In this document: positions 24,824 through 37,278 of the stretch, piece by piece
Layout: every line of letters starts with the position of its first letter
Numbering within the stretch: position 1 is the stretch's first letter
Assembly: GCA_947179155.2 (NCBI GenBank)
Contig: OX359275.1
Coordinates: forward strand, 39,483,898-39,547,897
From: Hedera helix
Taxonomy: Eukaryota; Streptophyta; Magnoliopsida; Apiales; Araliaceae
Length of the DNA: 64,000 bases
Direction: 5' to 3'
Program-made: the position numbers and the translations under genes
The notes under the pieces: generated by a model
What the model was told of the DNA's origin: nothing
Database searches by the model: none
What the model saw: only the letters and a program-made list of their open reading frames with translations

Positions 24824-27800
24824 ATGGTATCGGAATCGGAGCTCGTCGGCCGGCTATGCGAGTTTCTTAGCGCGTCGGACCTGAACACAACGACCACGGC
24901 AATCGTTCGCCGGAAACTCGAGGAAGATTTTGGAATCGACTTGTCAGATAAGAAAGCTTTTATTCGAGAACAAGTTGATCTTTATCTTCAAGGCCAGCTC
25001 GAAAAAGCACAAGAAAATGGAAAAGAACAAGAAGAAGCAGAAGATGCAGAGGCTGAAGAGGAAGAGGAGGCCGAAGAAACCAGTAATGGCAAGGCTTCCG
25101 CTAAGAGAAGAAGGTTAGCTAATTTAGTAACGGATGGGCATTGTTACATTGACTTTTTCTTGCTAAGGAAACGTAATTTTGGGAATTATGCTAAAGCAAT
25201 TTGGTGGTGAATTTGAGTTGCAGGAAGTGAAAGTCTTGGTGTTTTTTATTTATTTAATGTCTTCGCTATTTTAATTATGCGAGACAATTCCACACATGGC
25301 CTCAATGTAAATAATTTAAATATATCCAATCTGACTACTAATTAGGGGGCATCTTTGTTCTGAAATTTACGAGAAATGAATAATAGCGGTTTCGTTGGTC
25401 AAGTTCACAAGGTAAGATACACAGTTGGGACTTTTCTCAAGGTCATAAGCCTACTGTATTAATCAATAACTTAGTGTCTGGACAATTTGATCGTCTTTTG
25501 AATCTCTCAGTGACGCACTACATATGTTTGGTACCTTGTTGCTTAGTTATTATTTTTTTTCTTTCAACTTTTAATTATTGTTGTTATTACTTCTTGCTAT
25601 TATATTTTCTGGAAGATAGAAATCCAACCCGTTTAAACTCATACCCAAGTTTTGAACGCAATATATCCTTAAAGTTTCAGAAAGTAATTACTGATGTTTG
25701 TGATTGATAAATATACAACTCTTTCATTTGTTATCAGGTCTAAGAAGCAGAATAAAGAAGTGAAAAAAAGAGGGGGTGGAGGTGGATTTACGAAACTATG
25801 TAGTCTTTCTCCACAACTTCAGAAATTCACTGGAGTGCCTGAATTGGCAAGGACAGAGGTATGTAAAGTTTTGCAATTCTTTTTCCTTCCTCATTTAAAA
25901 TTATTGATTATGGTGTCATAGACTTCCAACGTAATCTCATTGTCTTCATCTTAGGTTGTAAAACAACTTTGGAGCCATATTCGAGAAAATAATTTGCAAG
26001 ACCCGTCAAACAGGAGAAATATAATTTGTGATGAAGCATTGCGTAATTTATTCAGCGAGGATTCTATAAATATGTTTCAAATGAACAAGGCCTTGGCTAA
26101 GCATATTTGGCCATTGGATTTTGATGGTGGTAATACTTTCTGTTTCTTTATTTTGCTTGCTTGTGAGGTATATCTTTAGATCTAAAACATTGTCCAGTTA
26201 AAAATCATTGGTGCATGACTATCTGATGTTTTCTACCATTAAGTTCTATTTGAGACGCATGTTTGAGCTACCATGCAACCCCTGCCCCCATCCACATTCT
26301 GTTTCTGATTGTTATTAGTTTAATTAGTTTCAAACAGCTGGCTGTTCATGGTACTTGGCTTTTACTTTCCTAGTTCCAGCACCCTTGCATAATATGAGAT
26401 CCAGAAGATGCAGAATAGAGATTAACACATGATTTTTTGCGAAGGAAATTAGAATATCAGTACTGCCTTTATCAATAATTTTGCTCGGGATGAACAGGGA
26501 TTTTTTTTGTTGTACTTGCCAAGAATGGTTTGATGTAGTTGTTTGTGTGAATAATTGGCTCTTTGATGACTAAAGTATGCCAAACCTGGTTATGGCATTG
26601 AAACCATAGAGTACGATTTGATACATTTTACCTACCTGAACAACACTAGTGCACATATGAAAGATATGTTTTGAATATGAGCATGAAGTTTAGTAATGAT
26701 ACTGAACCAGATGAGTGAATGAGTAATGGACTCAAAGGTCAAACAGTATCCAATAATAGTCCTGAGATTGTCAAACTGCAATAGACAGTCAAGTATTTTC
26801 GAGTGTGTTAATCCAAGTGAGATTTTTCTTCACGCACTTAATGCTGACACCTACGTTGAGTGGATAAGAGAATCCTTTGTTTTCTTTGCCATAAATAAAA
26901 GGGGGAGTCAGTTCGATTAAATGGTTTCAATTGGTGAGTTTTAGAAAGGAGAGGCTATCCTAAATTGTACATTTAGATAAGATGTGCTTCTATGTTTTCT
27001 ATATTGCACGACATCTTCAAATACTGTTTATTGCATATTCCATGATCCATGGCTCTTGATTCTGGAATCAGCACAATTTGCCTCAAGTGTGTTGTCCATT
27101 TTACCCAGTTCATACTGGTGTACCATCTTAACGTGGTTATTATGTTTTCTTTTCTGTGAATATATGATTTTCTCACTTTCATTACCAATATATCCATCTG
27201 GAGGGTGTCTTTTTTAATCCATTTTCCAAATTACTGTTAACTTGTGACTCTATGCAAGTATCCCTTGAAAACAAATTAGAAAAAGAAAGAAAGAATATGT
27301 AATATCCAGTATATAGCCGTAATAACTAACTATTTGGTTATACAGTGTACAGTGACAACAAATATATGACATAATGCATGATTCCGTTTTACATCTTGGC
27401 AAGGCTTGCAGTGTTTAGTAATATGGCCTTTTCCTGTTGAGTGTCTTTATATTCAATAATCCCATTATGTAGAAAATTCACACTGATTTCCATGTTGAAG
27501 CAGCTCCAGTCAATTGTGTACCAAAGGAAAAGCAGCCTAAGCACGAGAGAGAAGAAGGTGGGAATGATGAGTTATGTTATAATTGATGTTACCAAGTCTT
27601 AGAAATTCTCAACATTAATATCTTTAGTGATTTTCAAACATGTTTTCACAGCTTACTAATTATAGTGACAATAGTTGCTGGTAGTTGTGATGTCCCTTGC
27701 AATTTGAGTAGCTTCAAATATTTCTTTTAATATAATCGAGCACATGGTTTGACCCCACTGTTAGGCTTCCTGTCTGACTATGTTGGTGAATTTTTTTATA

Positions 27801-28509
27801 TATCCTTATATATGTATTGCAAATGCAATGGCTTATTAAAAATTGTATGATGCTATAGAAAGGATTCCCATTTTTCTGTAAAATTTGTTAAACACTTTTC
27901 TCCCTATTCTTTCCGATTACAGATTTAGATGAACCAAAGAAAAAAGAGAAGCGGCAAAAGAGTGGTAATTCTGGGTTTTTAGCCCCAATTCCACTTTCAG
28001 ATGCTCTAGTGAAGTTTCTTGGTACTGGAGAAACTGCATTGTCACGAGCTGATGTTGTAAAGAGAATATGGGAATACATCAAACAAAATAATCTCCAGGT
28101 ATGCAGATTTATCCTTTGTGAAACTAGTTGCATGTAGTTTGTACTATGCAAGTTAGGCTGCAAGTACAAAAAATATTAAAACAAGACACGGAGACAAGAA
28201 GAACCAAATATAAGTCCAGGGTAAAAGGGAACATTTAAAATCCGGTTTTTGGGGGAAGGGAGGGGGTGGTTGGGGTAAAGGATGTAGGCGTGGGGTTTCA
28301 CAATAAAAGGAAGGAATTTTTAGAAGAAACATATTTTGATATTGCTCCCAGAATTTACTCTATTCTTTCCTTTATTCTTGAAGGATCCATCTGATAAGAG
28401 GAGAATAATATCGGATGAGAAGCTGAAAGAACTATTCGATGTTGACACCTTCACTGGATTTACGGTTTCAAAACTCCTCACAACTCATTTCATAAAGGCT
28501 GTACAGTGA
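24824..28509 (+). CDS. DEK-C and double SWIB/MDM2 domain nuclear protein, six exons
   Basis: This is a plant SWIB-domain protein of the BAF60b/upstream-activation-factor-like type. The family is chromatin-associated and thought to act in transcription. Exons inferred from GT-AG borders and frame are 24824-25113, 25738-25858, 25955-26129, 27501-27557, 27923-28098 and 28384-28509, giving about 314 aa. Residues 5-60 form a DEK C-terminal-type helical domain (start MVSESELVGRLCEFLSASDL). An acidic stretch (about 65-85) and a basic KRRR patch (about 94-97), a plausible nuclear signal, follow. SWIB domain 1 spans about 114-192 and SWIB domain 2 about 233-312; each has the conserved W..I...NLQDP..RR.I..DE.L..LF pattern. 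The ATG is the first in the frame and sits in an A-rich context. All splice joins keep frame and no lesion is seen. The third-exon donor is ambiguous by 3 nt (26127 or 26130), changing one residue. The intact gene lies in an 11-kb island between two retrotransposon nests. Confidence 0.9.
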
Positions 28510-29650
28510 GGTCTCCTCATTCCTGTTAAGACCAAGAGAATTGAAGAATTTTGCGCAGCGTTTTAGATTCTAACTGATTCTTTGTAGGCCTCTGCTTTGT
28601 ATCCATTTTGACAGTCCCACAAAGGAAGAATAGAAAATCAGAAAAAGGAAAAGTAATTGTTGCTTCAGTCTTTTGCCCTTAAGAATGTTAACCTATCCAT
28701 GAAAGCTGGTGTGTCATGTCTCTTGACATGGTCATGTAGTTGCAAATTTGTATTCTTTGCTCTGCACTTCCGTCAGAGTTTGAAGACAAACACAGAGAAA
28801 GATATCCACATAACACTAGAGTTGTATAATAACATATTATAATGGGTTGCAATTACTTCATTAAAATTGATCTAGACAACAATGGTTAGTCGGTCCTTAG
28901 ATGTTCTTTCCACTTTTCAGAACTTGGGCTGCATATATCAGGGAAAAGATGAGGAAGAAATAGCTCTAAACTGCCCAATGGGATCTTCTCTCAAGAAGAT
29001 AATGTCTGCTTAAAATCTTCACGAAGGAGCGATTATTGTATTATTATTATTATTCTTGTTTTTTGTTTGTTTGTTGGTGTTTTGTATAATTTATAACTTA
29101 CAAGTGTTACCAAGGTAGAAACCGAGGGAGTTTACTTGACATTTAGGGTGTGTTTGAATAAATTATTTTGGAATTCAATTTGAGTTGTAACTCTATATAA
29201 TTGAAAACAATTGAATTCAATACTAAAATATAACAATTATATTATTTTGTTAGCACATTAAATTTATATTGTATTTGTGTTAAAATTTAAAAATTAATGT
29301 TTGGATAATTATTGTTTTTGTATTGTTTTCAATATTAAAAAATTAACATAATTAAATATATTCATATAAAATAAAACAAGTATCCATTATAAAACAAAAT
29401 ACAACAAAATAAAATGTAAAAAAATAATTATTGCCGAGTCCTTTCTTAAATTTGTCTTTTTACAAGTTCTACTAAAACCCGCACAATAGGAATAAATAAA
29501 ACATGTGAAAACGTTCACATTATATTGTTAAGAAAAATTGTTCTAAAAAGTGTACACAAATAAAATTATAGCCAAAATGTTGTTAATAAACACACCAATA
29601 TTTTTCTTTCTACTGCTACATGGAATATTTCTCTGATCATATATTACTAA
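28510..29650. other. 3' flank of the SWIB gene and intergenic DNA
   Basis: It presumably includes the 3' UTR, but no poly(A) signal can be assigned with confidence. It contains a TTA microsatellite near 29039-29053 and AT-rich filler. I see no gene. Confidence 0.5.
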
Positions 29651-31707
29651 GGGCCCGTTCGGGAATGACTTATTTTTTATCGACTTAAAGTTAAAATATA
29701 AGTCGACTTATAAGTAAAAGTGTTCGGGACCAATTTGACTAATAAGTCAGAAATTAAGTTAAAACAGTTATAAAGGTGTTCGGCTGATAATGACTTATAA
29801 GTTAAAATATAATGTAAAGATTACTAAAAAGGACATTCAAAAAATGATACTGACTTCACCACAGGACAGTCTGAATACAATGGGCTAAGATCCATAATGT
29901 TGAAATGTTTTCTATGATTTGTTATATTGAAATGTTTACTGTAGTGATAGCTTATCCAATTTCCTGTTACACCCAGAAGAAAATACAAAGAGAAATCTCC
30001 AACCACATAGAGAAGTGACGAAGACAAGATGAAAAGTAGAAACCTTCAACCAAAAACAAGTACAAAGGGTGAACTAGTTTCTCAAGGTCCACTTTTGGAA
30101 AGACTTTTAGCAGCATATCAATTGCAGCCCAACAATAGGATACACCAACAATTGAAACTAAGCCATACTTCTCCAGCACAAACAAAACAGTCTATGACTC
30201 TACCACGAACAAAGGAAAAAAGGTCATTTAGCCTAATTAACACATCAGCAATCTCCTTCAATCCTAATATACAATAAGTTCCTAAACATGCAAATTCGTC
30301 AAATATATATTGCTTACAGATCTACATGGAGCAAAACAAGTTGATACTGCTTACAAATCTACATGGAGCAAAACAACAGGCAACAACACCTACATTCCTA
30401 CAAGTGGCTTCAGTAAAGAGTGGTTAGTTATTCAAGGAATCCTAATATGTTCAATTTCTGTGTTTCACTCAAGATTTATTCGGTTAGTTGTTCAAACTAT
30501 CCTGAATAGCATTAATTATATTGCACAAGAAATGGAAACCCCGGAAAAAAAATGCCATATATCCTCATCAGTCCATCATCAGGGATGGATATAGAGCCAG
30601 ATGTGGAAGGGAAAAAAAAGTCATTCCTTGAAGGAATGGTGGACTCATAAAGTTCTAATTTTCTGAACTCCTATTTTCTTTTTCTTGTTTATGAAGTCAC
30701 AACATATCTTTAACACTACAACAACCAGGAAGTGATGAAGTTCACCTTACAATATTACTGCCAAAGGAAAAAGGATAGACAACTAATGTCTATGTCAACA
30801 TTTGTAGCCAACTAACAAAGCAATGAGAACAAATTACTGTTGATTAAATGTCAACAAATTTAATATTTCAAACTAGTATATATCCCCAAAATCAATTCTC
30901 AGTATAGATTTGATTTCCAATTTCAGATTTGAAATTGGAAATCAAATCATTTGGAGTAGCTAAAGTTACTATCGATTTGATTTCCAATTTCAGATTCAAA
31001 CAGATCATAATAAGTACGTTGAGAAGTGCAAGAATAGATCAGGATTACCTTAGATAACATGGATGTCGATATAGGTTGACTCTCTCGACTTAGCAAAACA
31101 ATTAAGAGTAAGACCAGTAATCCACATGATGTCAGCCAAAAACACATTCGAAAACCTTCGCCGCAACGGCCCCCGGAAATCCTGACCTCTTCTCCTCATA
31201 ATATTATCCTAATATGAACTGAACGCCTGTGCAACTCACTGTAACATCTGAAGAAAAGGGTAAATATAATCTGTTTAATGATCAGGGTTTAGGGATACGC
31301 AAATTGAATATTTAGATTGTAAGTACTAGGTTTCAATGGATGGTTAGATGTTCTTGCTATGGAATCACTGGAAGGAGGAGCAGTAGAGTTCTGCAACAGA
31401 GCTGCAACGCGGAAAGAAGAGCCGATCAACAGCAGATCGTGAGCATATCGCAGCAACGCATAAAGAAGGATAGATGTTGTAAATTAGCAAAGCATGTTAG
31501 GGGTATAATAGACAATTCATACACGTTGACTAACTTAAAAAAAATGACTGATAAGTCATTTTAAAATAAGTAACAAAATGTTGCTTATTTTTTTTGACTT
31601 ATAAAATAACTTATAAGGCAAAATATAAGTCACAGCCAAACACTACTTTCTTCAAAACTCCTTATAAGTTGGTCAAACCAACTTATAAGGAGCTGCCGAA
31701 CAGGCCC
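29651..31707. mobile_element. Harbinger/Tourist-like DNA transposon, non-autonomous, about 2.06 kb
   Basis: The left end GGGCCCGTTCGG (29651) and the reverse-complemented right end GGGCCTGTTCGG (31707) form a 12-bp terminal inverted repeat with one mismatch. Both sides are flanked by TAA (29648-29650 and 31708-31710), the 3-bp TSD typical of PIF/Harbinger. Subterminal ACTTATAAGT-like motifs are repeated at both ends. No transposase domain is visible. On the minus strand there are two short frames (30185-29967 and 31199-31050) with hydrophobic stretches that might be exons of a captured membrane-protein gene; I do not recognise the gene. Confidence 0.75.
30907..30948. repeat. Perfect 19-bp hairpin inside the Harbinger-like element
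   Basis: GATTTGATTTCCAATTTCA is followed by a 4-nt loop and its exact reverse complement. The left arm recurs in direct orientation at 30974-30992. Confidence 0.9.
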
Positions 31708-31710
31708 TAA

Positions 31711-32698
31711 ATAGATTAAACACACCAAATATAATTAATAAGTCAATTTTATATTTATTTATTGGATATTTTTAGGCTTAATTATTTTTTAATTTTTAAG
31801 TATTTTTAGTGTTTTAGGGAATTTATTTAATTTTATATATTTTTATATTATTTTTATCTATTTTATTTTATTTTGTACGAATTAATAATAGCTGGATGGC
31901 ATTATTGTAAATAATCCCTCGGTGGAGGATTCGTAATTAATGAAGCTAGGATGGCGCCATGCGTGCATGGGTTCAATCTGCCGCTCAACCGGACGACGCC
32001 GTATTAGCTAGGAGAAGATGAGAGCAGCCCGCGCCATGCGTGGGAAGTCGGGCAAAGAAATGCGGAGCACGCAATGCGCGGTGAATCAATGATGGGCGCG
32101 AGCGGAGCAGCGAGCGTCGGCAGCTTTTCTTCTTTTTTTTGTTTGGTTTTCTTTTTCTCCGTGGGTCCCAGCATGTGATCCTAAATTCCAAAGCAAGTGT
32201 TTTCAGATTAATTCTAAATTCCGTGTGTGGTTTCCATCAGCCAGCCAATAAATTAAATAAATTTTAACAGTAAATTATAAAAAAAAATTAATTAATTATT
32301 TTATATTTTAAATCTTATTAGAGTTTAAAAATTATAATTTCTATTAGGATTAGGATAAATTATGTAGTTTATAAATAAATGCATTGAGACATAATTAGAA
32401 CATACTCTTGTACATAATTCTTATTCTTCTTTTGTTATAAGTGGTTAAATTTTTGTTCTTGGTTTAAATTAGCGGAAGCCATCAAAATTTATACACCGTG
32501 AGATATAATTTATTTTAATTGTTCAATTTATATTATGAGTATTAAATATTATTCTGTATTTAATTTTATGATTAATTCGTTTAATTGCTAGGATGCATAC
32601 TAATTTATTATTCGCATTAATCTACTGCTATTTGTGAAGCAACAAAGTTTAATAATTATTTTTGCAGATCAAAAAATTATTATATCTTAGAAAGAATG
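31711..32698. other. Intergenic DNA between the Harbinger-like element and element F
   Basis: It includes a GC-rich patch (about 31890-32170) in otherwise AT-rich DNA and a TATA-like stretch near 32370. No coding domain is recognised. The last five bases, GAATG (32694-32698), are one copy of the TSD of F. Confidence 0.5.
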
Positions 32699-34160
32699 TG
32701 TGACGCCCCCAAATCTAGGCCCACACAGCCCAAACTTGAGTCGTCAAAAGACTACAACAAAATTATTACAACAAAGCACAACGTACAACAATACAGTGTA
32801 TAATAATAATACACAACTAAGTCTTCACTATTATTGTCACACTATTTTACAACACGTGAAGACTATGATAGCTATTCTTCGGACTCTCACTCCATCCCCC
32901 GGCTAGACCCCGTTACGTTTTCATCTCCTGTTGAAAAACAATGGAACAAAAGAAAGGGTGAGCTCAAATAGCCCAGTAAGAAATATCATGACTAAGATAA
33001 TGACGAATAAATTATCATTAGCCTTCAACAGTTGAGTTCTTGATAGAATACAATAGACTACAAGGTTTATATCAAAAACTGTAGTTAAATTCTTAAACAA
33101 TGTTCAGATCAATAATAGCAGCGGAATGAGCAATCTATTAGAAGAATAATGCAGACTATAATGTCCACTCGCTTCTCTTTTTAGTAAAAATATCATCAAC
33201 TTTTATCATCTGAAATACCATTAGTCAAGATAATACAACTTCACAGTTCCTGGTCATAATCATGCAGATCAACAGTTCGTCTTTGCACTACGGGCCAAAG
33301 ACATTCAATATAACACCAACGGTCATGATTATACCAGATTCAGCCTTTGGTCATAATCATACCAACCAACAGTTCATCTTTGCACTACGGGCCAAATAGA
33401 ACATTCACCACGTGTCATAAAAGACACCGAACAGATGTATCGCCTTTAACCTAGTATATCGCCTTTAACCTATCATCTGTTCAACAATTATATCACATCT
33501 GTGCCCCCGACCACAAATATTCACAACAGCTTGATTCTTGATGATTAATACAAATAACAGTGATACAAATGATGAACAGAAGAACATGATAAACAATAAG
33601 TATCGGAAGTTTACTTTGTGCAGATTCAAATAATGTCCAAATTGCCAACATGATGTGGAGTGAAATTTAAAAATGATATTCAAGATCCACAGTTCAGAAT
33701 AACGATCACAGTTCAAATAGAAATGTTCAGAAAATAGGAAGGTTCAGTTGAAATAATAAAATTCAACTATTATGGAACATATAATATTTTCAGGAATTAT
33801 AGAAGCAATAGTTCCATAATAAGTTTCGATTTAGGTGTATGGAAGAAAATAATATCCCTTACCGTAGCAGGTTTGATTAACAAAAGGTGAAGGGAATTAA
33901 TATCCCTTACCATAGTAAGTTTGAATAATGGAAGATGAAAAAGATGGTATCCCTTATGAGTATAAAGGAAAATGATATCACTTACGAATATGGAATAAAA
34001 GTGTCATGTGATAATTCGTGTAGACAAATTATTTCCACACGAGACAAATAACAAGGGTTATTCACCAACAGGCGATAATCCGCACCGTAAGGTTATTCCC
34101 ATCAATTTGAATACGAATAGTTATTCACCAAACAGGCGTAATCCGCACCGTAAGGTTATT
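32699..34160 (-). mobile_element. Element F, left LTR fragment (type 2)
   Basis: It starts at TGTGACGCCCCC with TSD GAATG to the left and runs through LTR bases 1-1462, then stops where the left LTR of B begins. It shares variants with 58359-61154 that A lacks, for example AGAACATGAT near 33583 and 58832 and TTCAAATAGAAATG near 33712 and 58963. The two pieces therefore belong to one element. LTR bases 411-1462 are present in both pieces. Confidence 0.9.
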
Positions 34161-37068
34161 TGTAAGACCCCGAATTTTATGAAATACAAAATTTAATTTT
34201 TCTTCATATATATATATTTTTTTAGAAACAGTAAGTGGTTAAATTAACAAAATTGAAAGTTAAGGATGTTATGTGCAAATTTTATTTTGTCGGACAATAT
34301 TCGCTTTGTCGGGGAATATTCGTTTGGTCGGGGAATATTCGTGCCGTACGACGGCGCCGAAATAATAAATTATTGGTGGACCCCACAACGGAATATTTGT
34401 CGGATATAGAAAACGACAGAAGTAACCTTTTTAAATAAAAATAGTCAACGGAACTGTTAAAATACCGGTGATAAAAGAATAGTAGCATACGGTAGTTTAT
34501 GGTATTTTCTGTAGCACACGGTACTCTACAGTAACACACGGTATTGCATAGTGTCTCATATTATTGGTCTGATAATTGACACCGTAACTGTTACGCATCA
34601 TTTCATCGATAATTGTCACTGCATAATATTTTATATTATCAATTCAATAATTGTTGTTACACAGTATTTTGCATTATTGATTTAATAATTGTCATTACAC
34701 TGTATTTTATATCATTGAGTCAATAATTGTTGTTGCACTGTTTTTAAAATTATTGAACCTAATAATTGTCACAGTAACATATGCATAGTAATTCACATTA
34801 TTGAATCAATAATTGTCATTACACAGTAACGTATGCTTTATTTTACATTATTGTTATCTCTATTATGATGTTATTTAAACAGTTGTATTTCAGTAATTTA
34901 TTGACTTGATATCTAAGAGCTAACTATACTGTATTTATAACAATTAGTCATAATAATTGAATTGATAAAGTTATTTGTTTATAATATAAAGTTAGGTGAT
35001 TATTAGGTGATATGAAATGAATGGTGTAGATTAAAGTGTGAATTATTGTTGAATAATTGAATTGATTTGTTTATAATATAAAGTTAGGTGATTATTAGGT
35101 GATATGAAATGAATGGTGTAGATTAAAGATAATATAAAATTTGAAATGGATGGTGTAGATTAAAAGGTGATCTTTAAATGAATGGTTTAGATTAAATGAA
35201 TGATAAGATTTTTGGCTATAAATAGAAGCCTTAACTTAAGGATTTTTCATAAACTTCCTTACTTGTTCTTTCTTTCTCTCTCTAAATACTTCTTGTGAAA
35301 GTTCTCTCTAAGTGTGCTTAAGTCATCTTGAGTATTTGTGAAGATCTATAAGTATACGTGTACTGTTCAAGTTAATCAACCTCATTTAAATCAATATCCA
35401 GTCACGTGTTACGGTAAGGGATACCATCTTTTTCATCTTCCATTATTCAAACATACTATGGTAAGGGATTATCATTATTTGATTCTCGATAATAATATTG
35501 TTTCTTCCTTACTCATAAGACGTGCCTTTTATTTCCATGTATTAAATTGTGGGAATAACCTTACGGAGCGGATTGCCGCCTGTTGGTGAATAACCTTTCG
35601 TATTCATTCATTATTAATCTCTGAGAATAACCTTACGGAGCGGATTGCCGCCTGTTTGGTGAATAACTCTTTGTACTCAAATTCTATTAAATTGTGGGAA
35701 TAACCTTACGGAGCGGATTGCCGCCTGTTGGTGAATAACCTTTCGTATTCATTCATTATTAATCTCTGAGAATAACCTTACGGAGCGGATTGCCGCCTGT
35801 TTGGTGAATAACTCTTTGTACTCAAATTCTATTAAATTGTGGGAATAACCTTACGGAGCGGATTGCCGCCTGTTGGTGAATAACCCTTGTATTAATTTCC
35901 TTCACCTTTTGTTAATCAAACCTGCTACGGTAAGGGATATTATTTTCTTTCATACTCCTAAATCGAAATTTATTATGGAACTATTGCTTCTATAATTCCT
36001 GAAAATATTATATGTTCCATAATAGTTGAACTTCATTATTTCAACTGAACCTTCCTATTTACGTGAACCTTTCTATTGAATTGTAACCGTTATTCTGAAC
36101 TGTGGATCTTGAATTTCACTCCACATCATGTTGACAATTTGGACATTATTTGAATCTGTACAAAGTAAACTTCCGATACTTATTGTTATCCTATTTCTTC
36201 TGTTCATCATTTATATCATTCTAATCATCCAAAAATCAAGCTGTTGTGAATATCTGTGGCCGGAGGCACAGATGTGATATATTTGTTGAACAGATGATAG
36301 GTTAAAGGCGATATAATAGGTTAAAGGCGATACATCTGTTCGGTGTCTTTTATGGCACGTGGTGAATGTTCTCTTTGGCCCGTAGTGCAAAGATGAACTG
36401 TTGTTTGGTATGATTATGACCAAAGGCTGAATCTGGTATAATCATGACCGTTGGTGTTATATTGAATGTCTTTGGCCCGTAGTGCAAAGATGAACTGTTG
36501 ATCTGCATGATTATGATCAGGAACTGTGAATTTGTATTATCTTGACTAATGATATTTCAGATGATAAAAGTTGATGATGTTTTTCCTAAAAAGAGAACCG
36601 AGTGGACATTATAGTCTGTATTATTCTTCTAATAGATTACTCATTCCGCTGCTATTATTTATCTGAACGTTGTTTAAGAATTTAACTGCAGTTTTTGATA
36701 TAAACCTTGTAGTCTATTGTATTCTATCAAGAACTCAACTGTTGAAGACTAATGATAATTTATTCGTCATTATCTTAGTCATGATATTCTTTACTGGGCT
36801 ATTTGAGCTCACCCTTTCTTTTGTTCCATTGTTTTTCAACAGGAGATGAAAACATAACAGGGTCTAGCCGGGGAATGGAGTGAGGGTCCGAGGAATAGTT
36901 ATCATAGTCTTCACATTTTGTAAAATAGTGTGGCAATAATAGTGAAGACTTAGTTGTGTATTATTATACACTGTATTGTTGTACGTTGTGCTTTGTTGTA
37001 ATAATTTTGTTGTAGTCTTTTGACGACTCAAGTATGGACTGTGTGGACCCAGATTTGGGGGCGTCACA
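34161..37068 (+). repeat. 5' LTR of element B (type 1, 2908 bp)
   Basis: It starts TGTAAGACCCCG and ends GGGGGCGTCACA, followed by the PBS at 37071-37082 (TGGCATCAGAGC). TATAAATA is at 35217-35224, and a five-unit GAATAACC array spans 35553-35884. It is very similar to the LTRs of C. Confidence 0.92.
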
Positions 37069-37070
37069 GT

Positions 37071-37082
37071 TGGCATCAGAGC
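37071..37082 (+). other. Primer-binding site of element B
   Basis: TGGCATCAGAGC lies two bases after the 5' LTR, complementary to the 3' end of initiator tRNA-Met with one mismatch to the consensus. Confidence 0.85.
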
Positions 37083-37278
37083 TTAGGGATATGATCTTTA
37101 ATGGAGATCTGGGGTTAGAACTAGGAGGGGAGAGACGAATAGAATCAGTCACTAGTGTGTCCTACCTAAATTAGATTTTATTATCTAATGAGTTGATTTG
37201 AATATAGGGACATGAAGTGATGAGTCAGTTTATTTGAACTAACATCTCTTTTGTGACCACAGTTAAGTATGGCATCTG

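Noticed and set aside
25474..25921. Open frames within introns of the SWIB gene
   Set aside because: They cross clear GT-AG intron boundaries and do not match the domain frame.
31890..32170. GC-rich patch with a 68-codon minus-strand frame
   Set aside because: The composition is unusual, but the frame is low-complexity (Lys/Arg-rich) with no domain and no splice context.
31711..32693. Remnant of another LTR retrotransposon
   Set aside because: A TATA-like stretch and AT-rich tail look LTR-like, but no paired LTR, PBS, PPT or coding remnant could be shown.
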